Below are positions 24,501-33,225 of a DNA stretch of 64,000 nucleotides, in pieces. The notes beneath the pieces are model-generated. The model was not told the DNA's origin and did no database searches. It worked only from the letters and a program-made list of their open reading frames with translations. The stretch covers positions 22,325,733-22,389,732 of the forward strand of contig NC_058052.1 in NCBI RefSeq assembly GCF_020085105.1, written 5' to 3'. This DNA comes from Siniperca chuatsi (Eukaryota; Chordata; Actinopteri; Centrarchiformes; Sinipercidae). Within the stretch, counting starts at the first letter, position 1. Each line of letters starts with the position of its first letter. A program made the position numbers and the translations under genes.

Positions 24501-26271
24501 TTCTGCCATTACAAGATCATATGGCGAAACAGTAAAAGACAATATTGGACTATTGGCCATCCCTGCTTCTGATTAATGCTGCAAGATGCAGGCTTCTCAC
24601 AGGTGACATGAAAATTTCCTTGAAAGCAGAAACTATAAATGATGTCCTCGCCCCTTCTCTCTCTCTGTCTCTCCCTAACACAATTACTGATAGATGTAAG
24701 GAATGCTGACTAGATGACATAGCAACAAGGGGCCTAAACTTGCAGCTACCGTTTCTGCAAACAATTCTGAAAATGATAACAAGTTTAACCATGACAGCTA
24801 CACTAAGCCACAACAAACCTTGGGGCTTTGACTGAACAGCCCTGTAAAGGAGCTGTAAGGAAGTTACAGCTGAAATTACCTGCTATGGACAGCAAACAGC
24901 TGTCTGCAAAAGCATGACTTTAAACAGCATTTTTAGCACTTTTTTAAATCATTTTTCAAATGTGCAACATTCTCATTAACCATTCTGATTGAAACATTAA
25001 TCTATGAAGATAATGTATTTAGGAAAAAAAGAGACTTGAATGATTTGTTTTCATAGCCTAACACCATGGTATAAAGTGAGACTTAACCTCACTTAAAGAA
25101 AAACATGATTAAAGATATTTCAATTATTTTAATACCTATGCCTTCTCAATACAATGAGACACAAACCAACTCACACTTACCAGGTTTCTTTTCACTTATA
25201 AGCTTCATAGTGAGGCAAAATATCAACTCACAGGTGCATACAAAAAAACCCAACAATTAAAAAGAAAACGATATTAAACAATGTTGTAGGATTAACGCTT
25301 AGAAGGCCTCAGTCAGTCTTGGATATTTAATGAAACTTCACACAGCGAAGAAAACGACACTTTTCTACATTCTGCGCAAAAACGGCAAAGTTTTCCTGGA
25401 TGATCTTCACTCAAATCATCCGAAATACTTGATAAATAAGGGGGCGGGCTCCCGGCCGATTCACCCTGCCTTCAGAAGACAAGAGTCGGATGTTGATTGG
25501 CTGACGCAAGCCAAGCCCACTTATCAGGAGCTTTTTCACCACCGGGAACCGACCAATCACAGCGCACCAAATGCAACCTGAGGGTTCATACAAACAAGAG
25601 GGGGTCTCCCTGACGACGGCAGGCTTGAAGATTGGACAGATCTGTCAGAGACAAGTACCACCTAATCTGATCAAAAGGAGGAGACCTGAAGGGACATGAT
25701 TGTGATCTGAAACACACATTAACCACGAATCTATAATAACAGTTAATAAAAAGGCAGTGAAAGGAGAATGTACGCGGGGTGTCAGAGGTTGTTGCTCTCT
25801 CATTGCAACACGGTATTGTGCAAACCCCGGCTGATCGGTATTGCACAGTGGAGATTGCAGTTACCCGATTTATTTGTCACACAAACATCACGCCACCGCT
25901 TCCACCATCGGAAAAATCATGTCAGACAATATACACAATTTAACGATAGTAGCTAACAAACTTGGTTTTCCCCAAGCTGGTTGGCACTTACGAGGTCTGC
26001 TCCGTCTCACCGACTCCGTCCTCCTCCGTAGCCTGCACCTCTTGGCCGGGGACCCGTAGCACTCCGCATCGTCCCCGCGGTGCAGAAGATGCATGTTCTC
26101 AAACGTGCTGCTGTTGGGTCCGTTGCTCGAGCCGAATGAATTGCTGCTGCAACAGCTGCCGTTAGCGGCCACAGCGACGGGGCCGTTGAACCCCCTCTGG
26201 CTCTGTCCGTTGTTGACATGAAAGGGTCCCGACCCTCCTTTCTTGTCCATCATTGACTTTGCTTTATCCAT
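4829..26271 (-). CDS. pank1: Pantothenate kinase 1, alpha-type transcript (8 coding exons)
   Basis: Phosphorylates pantothenate with ATP, the first and rate-setting step of coenzyme A synthesis. Coding exons on the minus strand: 26271-25992, 13024-12878, 12313-12108, 11274-11021, 9088-8912, 7418-7295, 5264-5139, 4888-4829 (TGA 4831-4829). All have GT-AG borders and matching phase and give 457 residues. Residues 1-93 are a low-complexity, Gly/Ser/Asn-rich leader ending in a basic stretch ([18 protein letters not shown]) that looks like a nuclear signal, as in alpha-type PANK1. The kinase core starts at [11 protein letters not shown] (about 95-105, nucleotide-binding loop). KLDELDCL carries the Glu (about residue 222) that matches catalytic Glu138 of PANK3. 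Acetyl-CoA-site and C-terminal motifs ([19 protein letters not shown]) are intact. The start has a strong context (GCTGCCATGG) and an in-frame TAG seven codons upstream. The C-terminal tail and the intronic miR-107 favour PANK1 over PANK2/3. Whether it is the a or b teleost copy is unresolved. Confidence 0.95.
6554..6638 (-). ncRNA. mir107: microRNA miR-107 precursor hairpin
   Basis: Reading the minus strand, the 3p arm at 6588-6566 is identical to mature miR-107. It starts AGCAGCATTGTACAGGGC and ends TATCA; miR-103 would end TATGA. The 5p arm (6625-6603) reads AGCTTCTTTACAGTGTTGCC and pairs with the 3p arm through G-U wobbles. The lower stem continues with TGTGTGCTGTGA against TCACTGCACACA. 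The hairpin lies in pank1 intron 6 (5265-7294), in the sense orientation, the same host-gene arrangement as mammalian MIR107 in PANK1. miR-103/107 target many metabolic mRNAs, including insulin-signalling components, so kinase and microRNA would be co-transcribed. Confidence 0.96.
7201..7280. repeat. Microsatellite (GT)n-(GTGC)n in pank1 intron 6
   Basis: About 28 GT dinucleotides run from 7201, followed by GTGC/TGCG repeats to 7280. In the transcript this is a (GCAC)n(CA)n tract that begins only 14 nt after the 5' splice site of exon 6 (donor at 7294). Confidence 0.97.
8063..8275. repeat. Direct duplication, copy A (pank1 intron 5)
   Basis: The sequence beginning TCAGCCATCTTCACCTTT is nearly identical to 10464-10711, including an exact shared block of about 90 bp from AGGGCTTACGGTGGAC to CACTTTGGCCAA and another around GCAAAATATACCTGTG. 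The two copies have the same orientation and lie on either side of exon 5. Confidence 0.85.
9090..9380. repeat. Long purine-rich tract (pyrimidine-rich in the pank1 transcript)
   Basis: About 290 bp of almost pure A/G on the plus strand begins just upstream, in transcript terms, of the exon 5 acceptor (exon starts at 9088). In the pre-mRNA it is an unusually long polypyrimidine tract. Mirror-like purine runs of this kind can form triplex DNA. Confidence 0.8.
9916..9992. repeat. Microsatellite (CA)n in pank1 intron 4
   Basis: About 38 uninterrupted CA dinucleotides. Reads as (GU)n in the pank1 transcript. Confidence 0.98.
10095..10168. repeat. Microsatellite (CA)n followed by (CTGA)n
   Basis: A (CA)n run from 10095 to 10136 is followed directly by about seven CTGA units (10140-10168). 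It lies about 100 bp from the previous CA tract in pank1 intron 4. Confidence 0.97.
10464..10711. repeat. Direct duplication, copy B (pank1 intron 4)
   Basis: Partner of 8063-8275. This copy has an extra CAAAACAACAACAATTCATG-type expansion near its start and small insertions after GGCCAA and after GCTTCCC. No third copy was noticed in the window, so it may be a local duplication or a low-copy repeat. Confidence 0.85.
11769..12020. mobile_element. Non-autonomous DNA transposon of the GCTGCAACTAA type (MITE), degraded
   Basis: Starts GGAGCTGAAATTACAGATTA and ends AATCGTTGATAGAGCTGCAG, with internal GATTAATC and CCGATTATTTTCTC motifs. The same family recurs at 13877-14203, 20370-20762 and, as fragments, at 15695-15790 and 37865-38020. 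Terminal repeats are imperfect and inverted. No transposase is present. The family is very common in percomorph fish genomes (recalled, not searched). Confidence 0.65.
13411..13715. repeat. Pyrimidine-rich tract in pank1 intron 1
   Basis: About 300 bp of C/T-rich sequence on the plus strand (TCTCC, TTTCTTT, CTCTC motifs) creates a spurious Ser/Phe/Leu-rich ORF. It is purine-rich in the pank1 transcript. Simple low-complexity sequence. Confidence 0.7.
13877..14203. mobile_element. MITE of the GCTGCAACTAA family, near-complete copy
   Basis: The ends are inverted repeats: TTAGAGCTGAAACGATTAG at the left and ATCATTGTTAGTTGCAGCCC at the right. Internal landmarks of the family are present: CAAGCAAAAATGACATTC, TTTGGGTTTTGGACAG and GTCAGACAAAACAAGCAATT. 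It carries no coding sequence and is inserted in pank1 intron 1. Confidence 0.75.
15695..15790. mobile_element. Internal fragment of the same MITE family
   Basis: Contains TTTACTGTCACATAAGACAA followed by AGAAAAGCAGCTAATCCTCA, an internal segment I associate with this family. No termini are recognisable. The extent is approximate. Confidence 0.45.
18290..18500. other. CpG-rich patch inside pank1 intron 1
   Basis: This 200-bp stretch is clearly richer in CpG (for example GCACGCGGTCAGCGGACGTC) than the AT-rich DNA around it. It contains AAGATGGCGAC, close to the YY1 consensus, at about 18467-18477. It could be a cryptic promoter, a distal first exon or part of an old repeat; the sequence alone does not decide. 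Confidence 0.35.
19918..19990. repeat. Microsatellite (GT)n in pank1 intron 1
   Basis: About 36 GT dinucleotides followed by TACGTGTGTT. It generates spurious His-Thr repeat ORFs on the opposite strand. Confidence 0.98.
20268..20955. repeat. Degenerate ACT-type trinucleotide repeat split by MITE sequence
   Basis: 20268-20362 and 20763-20955 are both built of diverged (ACT/ATT/GCT)n triplets (TGCTACTACAGCTACTACTC; ACTACTAGCATTAGCACTGC). Between them lies MITE sequence. The two flanks look like one old tandem repeat cut by the insertion. The right part gives a meaningless Thr-rich reading frame (20751-20954). Confidence 0.7.
20370..20762. mobile_element. MITE sequences, one copy with clear termini (20519-20762)
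   Basis: The copy at 20519-20762 starts GGGCTGCAACTATTATTATA and ends ATCATTAGTTGCAGCCCTA, a clean pair of inverted ends. Internal landmarks include AGCCCAAGGTAACTTCATC and CCAACCAACAGTCCAAAATC. The preceding 20370-20500 looks like an inverted partial copy of the same family, so two insertions may be nested or abutting. Confidence 0.7.
21446..21528. repeat. Microsatellite (CA)n in pank1 intron 1
   Basis: About 41 CA dinucleotides after an ACACGCG lead-in. Confidence 0.98.
23150..23420. promoter_or_regulatory. Repeat-poor, GC-richer segment in pank1 intron 1, possible enhancer
   Basis: This stretch stands out from the repeats around it. It holds the palindrome ATTACGTAAT (23391-23400), a perfect PAR-bZIP/NFIL3-type site, and a possible CCAAT box (23396-23400 region, GGGCCAAT). 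Conservation cannot be judged without other genomes. Confidence 0.25.
25181..25208 (-). CDS. pank1: Alternative first coding exon of pank1 (PANK1-beta type)
   Basis: On the minus strand an ATG at 25208-25206 opens a nine-codon reading frame, MKLISEKKP, plus one base. It is followed at once by a perfect donor (GTAAGT, 25180-25175). The exon ends in phase 1, exactly like the alpha first exon, so it joins exon 2 at 13024 to read [20 protein letters not shown]. This closely resembles the beta isoform start of mammalian PANK1 (MKLINGKKQTFPWFG, from memory). The spliced product would be 373 residues, which is the length I recall for mammalian PANK1-beta. The catalytic Glu would then be residue 138. 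This isoform lacks the basic leader and would be expected in the cytosol. The exon is too short for ordinary ORF finding. Transcription itself is not shown by the sequence. Confidence 0.85.
25441..25635 (-). promoter_or_regulatory. Probable promoter of the pank1 beta transcript (CCAAT boxes and GC box)
   Basis: Between the alpha first exon and the beta first exon lie three CCAAT boxes (ATTGG at 25496-25500 and 25631-25635, CCAAT at 25553-25557 on the plus strand) and a GC box, GGGGCGGG, at 25441-25448. They are 230-430 bp upstream of the beta ATG, in a local CpG-rich patch. CCAAT pairs with a GC box are typical of TATA-less NF-Y/SP1 promoters. The start site is not placed. Some of these motifs could belong to the CpG island of the alpha promoter instead. 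Confidence 0.5.
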
Positions 26272-26720
26272 GGCAGCAGCTAACCTAGCCTAGCCTAGCT
26301 TAGCTTAGCATCTGCAGGAGAAAAAAATGTAAAACCCCGACCGCTAGCAATGAGAAACCGGGCTACTTTAGCTTAGCTAGCTAATGTTAGCCCCGCTGCT
26401 TGCAAGCTAGTGAGACAGTCGCGCGACCAGCTAACCTTATCCTTTTCCGTAATGTAACGTATTTTAAAGTATCAAGCTAAAATTTCACGTAAATTTTACT
26501 TTAATGTAGTATACGATGTAAATGCAAGCAGTCGCTAAAACACAGTGTTTCCTTTGAGGTCACTCGCGGTCATTTCCCCACATTGGGATTCTGGCAGGCG
26601 CAGCAGCAGCCGGTGTGTGTGTCTATGTGTTGGTGGACGGCTACGTCACACCAGCTCCTCCAGTCGAGGCCCGAACCCGTTCACCTCCTCCGACCGGTTT
26701 TCTCTCCTCTGACCGGTTTT
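25992..26720 (-). promoter_or_regulatory. CpG-rich promoter and 5' UTR region of pank1 alpha
   Basis: The sequence around and upstream of the alpha ATG (26271) is richer in CpG than the rest of the window and holds the GC-rich first exon. The 5' leader contains short TAGCC/TAGCT reiterations (about 26282-26310 and 26368-26395). No TATA box is evident. Upstream, 26640-26720 has CpGs and a repeated CTCCTC-CGACCGGTTTT unit (about 26685-26725). The transcription start is not located from sequence. Confidence 0.5.
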
Positions 26721-29549
26721 CTCTCCTCTCTGCAGTAAAATTGCACTGTAATTATACACTAATTATACACACACACAAAGAAATGCAAGAGAGGACTCGT
26801 CCTGTGTTGCATACAGTACTGCAATGAACCGCGGTTGCTCCCAGCTGGAACATTAAACAAAGTCTAAAAGACACACAGTACCAGTCCGTGCAGCTGTGGG
26901 CGCTTTATTTATAAAAGTCGCTGTTCGCTGTCATCCTCATTCCCCGCAGTCCTCTCCACGCATGATGTGTGCACAAAGCTGCCAGTCAATATGTTCGTCA
27001 CGAAAATGAACTGTAGTAACCCTGTAGTTGCATGAAAAAGCACAGCCAATTATAAAAATGTCAATGGAAATCCCTGAAAGAAATTTCAGGAATTGCCTCT
27101 GATAACAAGCCTTTTGTTATCCTGCAGAACATTTTAAATGGTTGTATCTGATTTGTGTATAATCTGGGATGTCTGTGAACAGGTCTCCCTTCAGAGATTT
27201 TGACCAGACTTTAAAGGAAATAAAATGTAATAACATAGCCAAGAAATAGTCTTTTAATTAACAGGTATAGTCACATTGAGATTGAGATTTGTTTTAAGAG
27301 ACCCAAGATGATATTATTTAAGAGAGACCTGATATCAAACAGCATTGGATAGCAAGCACAGTTCAGTCAAGATACAAAGGTCAAACAACAACACCCTGCT
27401 TGATAAAAGGAAAACAATCACTACAACCATTAAGAAGATAAGACATTCCTTTCTTTCTTTCTTTCTTGGCAATTCATTCCTGATTTAAATCTCAGTTTTC
27501 AAATACACCATAATGTTTAATGTAACATCTTCCCTATAAATTTAAAGTCACAAGTGGAGCAATACGGAAATATTATTGTATGTTATGATATCACTATTGC
27601 CACTACATCAAACACCATTAATTATTGGAATATATACTGTAATGAAGACCATCATACTACAATAGATAAACAAAGGCCATCTTTTCCATACAGTCACTAC
27701 CTTGCTTAAGAGAAAGCAATGATTGTGGATACCAAAGAGCACTAATGGAGTCCTGAAATGCTGCCATCTTCTGGTTAAATGTAATTAACTGTGTTGTACC
27801 AAGAGCCTATTCATTTTTACAATAATTGAATAAGTGGGCTGCCTTCTAAGGTAGAGCAAAGGTCAGTCTCCTTTATAAAATTTTGAATATTATTTAACTT
27901 TTAGCACCATATGGTTGTCTTATATAGTCTAATACATTAACCTGGTTACCTAGACTTGGTAAGAATCAGGTCAACGTACAGAAATCCCATCACAGGATTG
28001 AGTCATTCAATTATTACCCAGCCAGTTAGTGACAGCCCACTGTGCTTTCGGTCTCTTCTGTCTTCTTCTGTAAACAAGGCCTGCACAAACATAAACACAC
28101 ATATACATACGGTGCAGCAGGTTTATTTCTCAAAGCTCCTGTTTACAAGAAAAAAATATATATTTCATGGTTTCAGAAAGGAAATGTAAGTCATTTCCCT
28201 TTCTTTTGTCAAATAAAAGGGCCTATTTCCAACAGTGAAATGGCTCTGCATCACTGTTATCCTCTGTCATCCAGAGACTGCTTTAAAATGTACAGATGCA
28301 ATGCTTTTTCCTCAGCGTTGTGACTGAGGATGTGACAAAAACTTTCAAGGTGTAAATGCAATACCCCCTTTTATACCAAGGGAAAAACGGTGTGAAAACC
28401 AGTTGGAAAACATTAAAGACCCATTGTAACTGATCAAACATCTTGGCCATATCACTGCAATGTACCTCTAACCCACACACGTGCTGCACAAACAGAAATA
28501 AATGTTGCCCAAATAACTCTGTTAAGTCTTGGGCAATGATTTAATATTATTGTTTAGAATGTTTCAGTGAAACCACATTGTGATGATTTGATGTTGTGAC
28601 ACATAATTCAGCAGTCTAATGTCATGACACACTGATTTTATTCAACAATAAGCTATGAAACACAACAAAGAATACCTGAAATTGTTTTTAGACATCACAC
28701 TTAAAGGAATAGTTAGACATTTTGGGAAATGGGCTTTTATTAATAAATGCTTTCTTGCTGAGTTAGATCTATCTCTCGGCGAGAAAGTGAGTGTTATCTC
28801 CCCAAATGTCAAACTATTCCTGTAACATAAACCACTTGGTGATATTAAAGCTAAGGTAGGTAGTGTTGGAGAAACTAAGAGACAGCTAGATTTTGAAAGT
28901 ATCCAACAGAAAAATCCCACCCCCTCCCTTCAGGCCTCCCTCCAAAATACATTTTCATGCGTAATGAGTGCACCGGCAGAGTGCGCGCAGGCAGGTAGGA
29001 CACCAATTGATGAATGAAATAATTGGATGGGCTTATTACAGGCCTGTGACAGCCACAGGTACCGGATTTGTTTTTTACAAAAATGTTTCAGAGCATTTAA
29101 TTTATTGTTTGCTGTTGGATGTAAAGAGAATTTCAACAAATATAATTAATAATGCTTCTGAAATACATTACCTACCCTTTAGCTTTAGCTGATACTGCAA
29201 AAAAATTACTATGATAGTATTACACTATTTCTACCACCAAAATGTGCCCTCTGCACACTACATGAGATAATTAGTATAGTTACAATTGCGTCAACTCTTA
29301 AGGGCACAGAAGGCCTTTATGTGATGGCATTATTATTTGTTAAGTGTTAGAGGTGATTTAAGCACTTTGGCTGGTTGTGAGGTAGTGGAAGAAGTTTCTC
29401 TTGGACTGTTTAGACTGTGACTCCACCAGGAACCTCCTGTACAGCACTAGCTTATACTTTTCAGTATAAAGTCCAGCTTATTGCAGAGAGATGTAACATC
29501 AAGAATAGAGGTGAGTAAATTATTCTCTTTCCTTGTGCATTTATTGAGT
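26721..29549. other. Intergenic region between pank1 and the SDR gene
   Basis: No protein-coding exon was recognised. It contains a short (CTTT)n run (27449-27467) and a fragment of a dispersed repeat (28700-28835). On the minus strand AATAAA signals for the SDR gene could be at 29545-29540 or 29106-29101. Confidence 0.6.
28700..28835. mobile_element. Fragment of a dispersed teleost repeat (AAAGGAATAGTT end)
   Basis: Begins TTAAAGGAATAGTTAGACAT with TTTTGGGAAATGGGCTTTTA, and shows GAGTTAGATC further on. This is the usual left end of a repeat whose later part is recognisable at 47760-47990. The right part is missing or too diverged here. Confidence 0.5.
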
Positions 29550-31427
29550 CTACCATGGAAGTTCAGTCCCATCCCAGTTGTACGCCTTGCCAGTCTTTTC
29601 AATATTCAGTGTGTCTATGATGCTCATCAGACAGTTCACAGAGCGATCGGGACCGAACAACTTGTCTTTTGGCACATTCCTGTGATATGGCCGTGAGAGG
29701 TCTGTGTTGACTGTTCCTGGATGTAAGGACACACACACCACCTGGGGAAATCAGAAACAAGTTCATCAGCCAACGACCATGGGTATATATGCATGAGTAA
29801 GGGCATCATCCAGCCATTTCCCAACACGTTTTCTCTGCTGGTCTTGGAGGAGAAATAGAGGCTACCGATTGTCTCCACTATAGTCTCATTTGTTTATGGT
29901 ATTTTATGGTAGTCCTCAAACCTACCTTGGGTCGACTGCGGCCCAGCTCTATAGACAGGTTCCTGGTAGCCATGTTTAGAGCTGCTTTAGACATTCTGTA
30001 GCTGTACCAACCACCAAGACCTGAGAGGAGGGGACAGTGGTGGAGAGAGAAAAACACAGAGGAACACAAATGAATCCAACCATACTACATTAGCATGCAT
30101 ACATGACCACAGATGTTAGAAGGGAAATACTTCTTTTCTAATTGAGGGTTAGAATAATTTTTTTGATGTACCCATTTTCCCTCAACTTGCCCTGACCTCG
30201 CAGTGGCGTAGTCTACATGTTGTGTGTACAGATATTTTAAACAAGTGTTCCTGAACCACCAGCAACACAATACCTACCGTTGTCGCCAATGGATCCCACT
30301 TTGGCGGTGATGTTGACGATGATGCCACTGTGCTGTTTGGCTTTCTCTGCAGGCTGTTGACCGAAACCACCTCCACCCTTCTGAAGGAGGGGGGCAAAAT
30401 ACTTGGCCATGACAAGAGGACCCACTGTGTTGGTCGTCAAGGTGGAAATGATGCCCTGAAAGGCGAAATAAGTCAATCAATACAGATCAATGGTTTAATC
30501 AATTAACATATGCGGTGGGTATTTGGTGGAGCTCTAGGAGACAAATGAATGCACGAATGGGTGTGTTAAGTAATCAAATGTTCCTCCTCATGTTCTTCTC
30601 TAATTATTTCCACGGGATATGGATGAATAAGTGCATGAATGGACAAAGATGAAATGATGGGGGAAACTAAATGAATTACTCAATAAGTTAAGTCACTTAT
30701 AAAAGCGACACGTTTTTTCTTCCACAGATAATGATGAGATAATGGTGTCTCACCAAGTGTGTACGTTTACTAATAAGTAAGGTCAATTTAAAGTCATAGA
30801 ATTTCTTAACGGAGTTTGGAACGGGGATCAGGACTGACACTACAATGACCTGTCGAGACTCCAAGGACCCCTTTGGAAATCACTGTTGTGGGTCCTCAGC
30901 CATTACAAAACCTGACAGTTTAAGCTGACTAACTTGACAGAATAAGCTGCCTAAATGTAAACTTAATGTACTAATTGTGGCACATTTAACGTTAGTACAC
31001 ATCCCAGCAGGCAGAGTCATACCTCACTTTTATTCTAGCCTACTTTTCATGCTGAGAGAGCAGCTCAAACTGTCATAACACCATGCTTTGCCGAGCCTAC
31101 CTGAGCAGAAACATCTCTCAGGCTGGTCTCTCCTTTTCCGGAGGGGTGAAGCATCGCCGAGGAGTTGACGATCAGATCCAGCCGACCGAAGCTGTCCTTA
31201 ACCCGATCCGCAGCTCCGCGGATGTCCTCCTCCCGGTTCACGTCCAGCCTGAGGACCGTCAGTCTGCCCGGGTGTTGGCCGGCCAGGCCCCGCAGCTCGG
31301 CCGCTCCATCCGGGTTTCGGCATGTCGCTATAACGGCAGCGGGGGTTTTGCTTTTCAAGATATGTTTGCAGAATTCAAGCCCCAGTCCTCTGCTGGCCCC
31401 TTGAATGAGCGCGATGGGGGCAGCCAT
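29550..31427 (-). CDS. Short-chain dehydrogenase/reductase, C-factor/sniffer-like (4 exons)
   Basis: A classical-type NAD(P)-dependent SDR, probably cytosolic; the substrate is not predictable. Exons on the minus strand are 31427-31101, 30455-30278, 30020-29926 and 29741-29550 (TAG 29552-29550). Phases match and the product is 263 residues, normal for the family. The Rossmann dinucleotide motif GASRGLG is near residue 10. The active site is YRMSK, with a Ser in KVGSIGDN 12 residues before the Tyr. LHPGTVNTDLS follows the active site as in other SDRs. The usual NNAG motif is replaced by NSSA. I chose the Met at 31427 because the glycine motif follows directly. The frame stays open upstream to a Met at 31535, which would add 36 residues without obvious function. 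It is divergent from nphp1 and in the same orientation as pank1. Confidence 0.9.
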
Positions 31428-32199
31428 GACAGGTAAATTACATAACACTGCCGGCGAATGGAGAGTAGTCGTGTTTGCTGCTTTCAAGTCGACCCGAAAC
31501 ATCGTACTTTCGTACTGTTTCGGGCAAGATAGCAAGGGAATTTGCTGACAATTGACTTTTCGGAGGAATATAAGTGATCTTTAATCATTTTATCTATATA
31601 AGCGCTGAAAATGTGTTTTAAAATCATATTTTGAACTTGAACGAAATACTAAAAGGGAAGCTAACGAGGAGAACGTGAACGCAGCACGTTTCACAACAAG
31701 AAGAGTACGCCCTCTGTAGGTCATTAGGAAGGGACTTACACAACTCTGCGTTTGCACGTGTAGACTTTGGTCCTTTAATGGTCCTTTAACTGAGTGTGCA
31801 CAATATTGCACAATACTGTGTACTGGCCATATGTTGTAGAGCTGCAATAAACATTCAGCGAGCAGGATAAAACATATTCTGGCTTTAGTTCGAGCACTTA
31901 ATTTGATTTTTCCAAACCTTCACCTCACGTATTTACACCACCCATCAGCCTTTTCCCCTCAAGAGACAGAATGTAACGGCTCACAGGTTTTGCTGTAACA
32001 CCGGAAAGACTATGTGTTACAGAGATGTTTTTCTACAGCTCTATTCTCCAGTCCAGCAGGTGTTTATTGTCCTAGATTTAAATATAAGCATTTAAATATA
32101 AACATTAAGGAAATAACACCAGATCACAGATACAGTTGAGATGTTAGCTACTGTAATGGCATTGCAGTGGATAGAGCAAAATAAGATAAAAAAAGATGG

Positions 32200-33030
32200 T
32201 CATATTGGTCCCTTTTTCCGGTTTTTGTTGTCTGAATTCAAAAACGAAAAACGACAAAACCAAATTCAAATACTGGTCAAATTTTGTTTTTTGCAAATTC
32301 CCTTTTTCATTTTTCCTTTTAAAGAAATAAGAAAAGTAAATGTATCAAAATAAAAGCTAAGAGGATAGTGGTCAGGGTAAAGTTAGAAGAAAAATTAATA
32401 AACCTGGGCCGGGGCATGATTTAATTCATATGATGTTTATTAATGGCATTGAATGTGCTATATATGTTGAATAAATTGTTTAAATTTGTATGGATTCTCT
32501 TCACTTGTGTTACATAATGGAAGTGTTTGTTGTCTATTATTAGTCACACACTCCAGTGGAGTGTATAGGGAGAAGAAAGATCTGACAGATAGCTGTGCTA
32601 TCCATGTTAAAGTCGTATACAATATTCAAGGACAAGGCAGATAAACACAGGTTTCTGTTAATTTTATAATGGAGATTTGTGTTGTGATATTTAAACAAAC
32701 CATCCATCAACAGGGAAATAAAAGCCTTTCTCAGTTCGGTGTGTACGAGAGTCACTCTCGTCCTGGGCCTGTCTATTTCGTGGCGCCGGTTTGCATCAGC
32801 TAGCTTTAGCCTTTAGCAGACGCCTGGAACGATATGTTTACTTTCACTTCCGGGTCACGTGCTTTCTTAACGTAGTTCTTCAAAACGGAAAATGAAAAAA
32901 GGAATTTGCAAAAACCTAAATTGGACGGTTATTTGAATTTGCTTTGTTTTTTAAAAAAAAAACCCAAACATTCTTCGCTTTTTGGTTCAAACGAAAAAAC
33001 AAACTATCAAAACGCACACGGACCGAAGAG
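32200..33030. repeat. Large imperfect inverted repeat with about 550-bp loop
   Basis: The left arm (32200-32335) has GCAAATTCCCTTTTTCATTT and CAAATTCAAATACTGGTCAA. The right arm (32885-33030) read in reverse complement has GCAAATTCCTTTTTTCATTT and CAAATTCAAATAACCGTCCA. The order of matching blocks is conserved. The loop carries a CpG-rich piece near 32750-32840. It may be the ends of a DNA transposon or a locally inverted duplication. Confidence 0.6.
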
Positions 33031-33114
33031 ATTTTTTTTCTCCCAGTCCTAATGAAAATAGGTAACTCTGGTCCACACTCCAGCGTAGCAGGTGGCAGTA
33101 CACCAACGCTATTC

Positions 33115-33216
33115 GAAGAAGAAGAAGAAGAAGAAGAAGAAGAAGAAGAAGAAGAAGAAGAAGAAGAAGAAGAAGAAGAAGAAGAAGAAGAAGAAGAAGA
33201 AGAAGAAGAAGAAGAA
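33115..33216. repeat. Trinucleotide repeat (GAA)34
   Basis: 34 uninterrupted GAA units (102 bp). The sequence before it (CACTCCAGCGTAGCAGGTGG, then CAGTACACC) resembles the end of a widespread teleost repeat that usually terminates in GAAGAAG, so the tract probably grew from that tail (inference). It ends 9 bp before the X-box. Confidence 0.98.
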
Positions 33217-33225
33217 CAACAACCC

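Larger units (their letters stand above)
13025..25991 (-). other. pank1 intron 1 (13 kb)
   Basis: Apart from the beta first exon and its promoter-like region, no exon was recognised. It holds three MITE copies or fragments, a pyrimidine-rich tract, GT and CA microsatellites, an ACT-rich degenerate repeat, a CpG patch near 18290-18500 and a repeat-poor segment at 23150-23420 that might be a conserved element. The ORFs listed by naive translation here have no recognisable domains. Confidence 0.7.

Noticed and set aside
25330-25593. Plus- and minus-strand ORFs of 60-83 codons between the two pank1 first exons
   Set aside because: They lie in the CpG-rich promoter-like stretch, overlap each other on opposite strands and match no family.
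31428-31535. 36-residue N-terminal extension of the SDR protein from the upstream Met
   Set aside because: The SDR fold needs only a few residues before the glycine motif, and the extension shows no clear targeting pattern; kept as a less likely alternative start.
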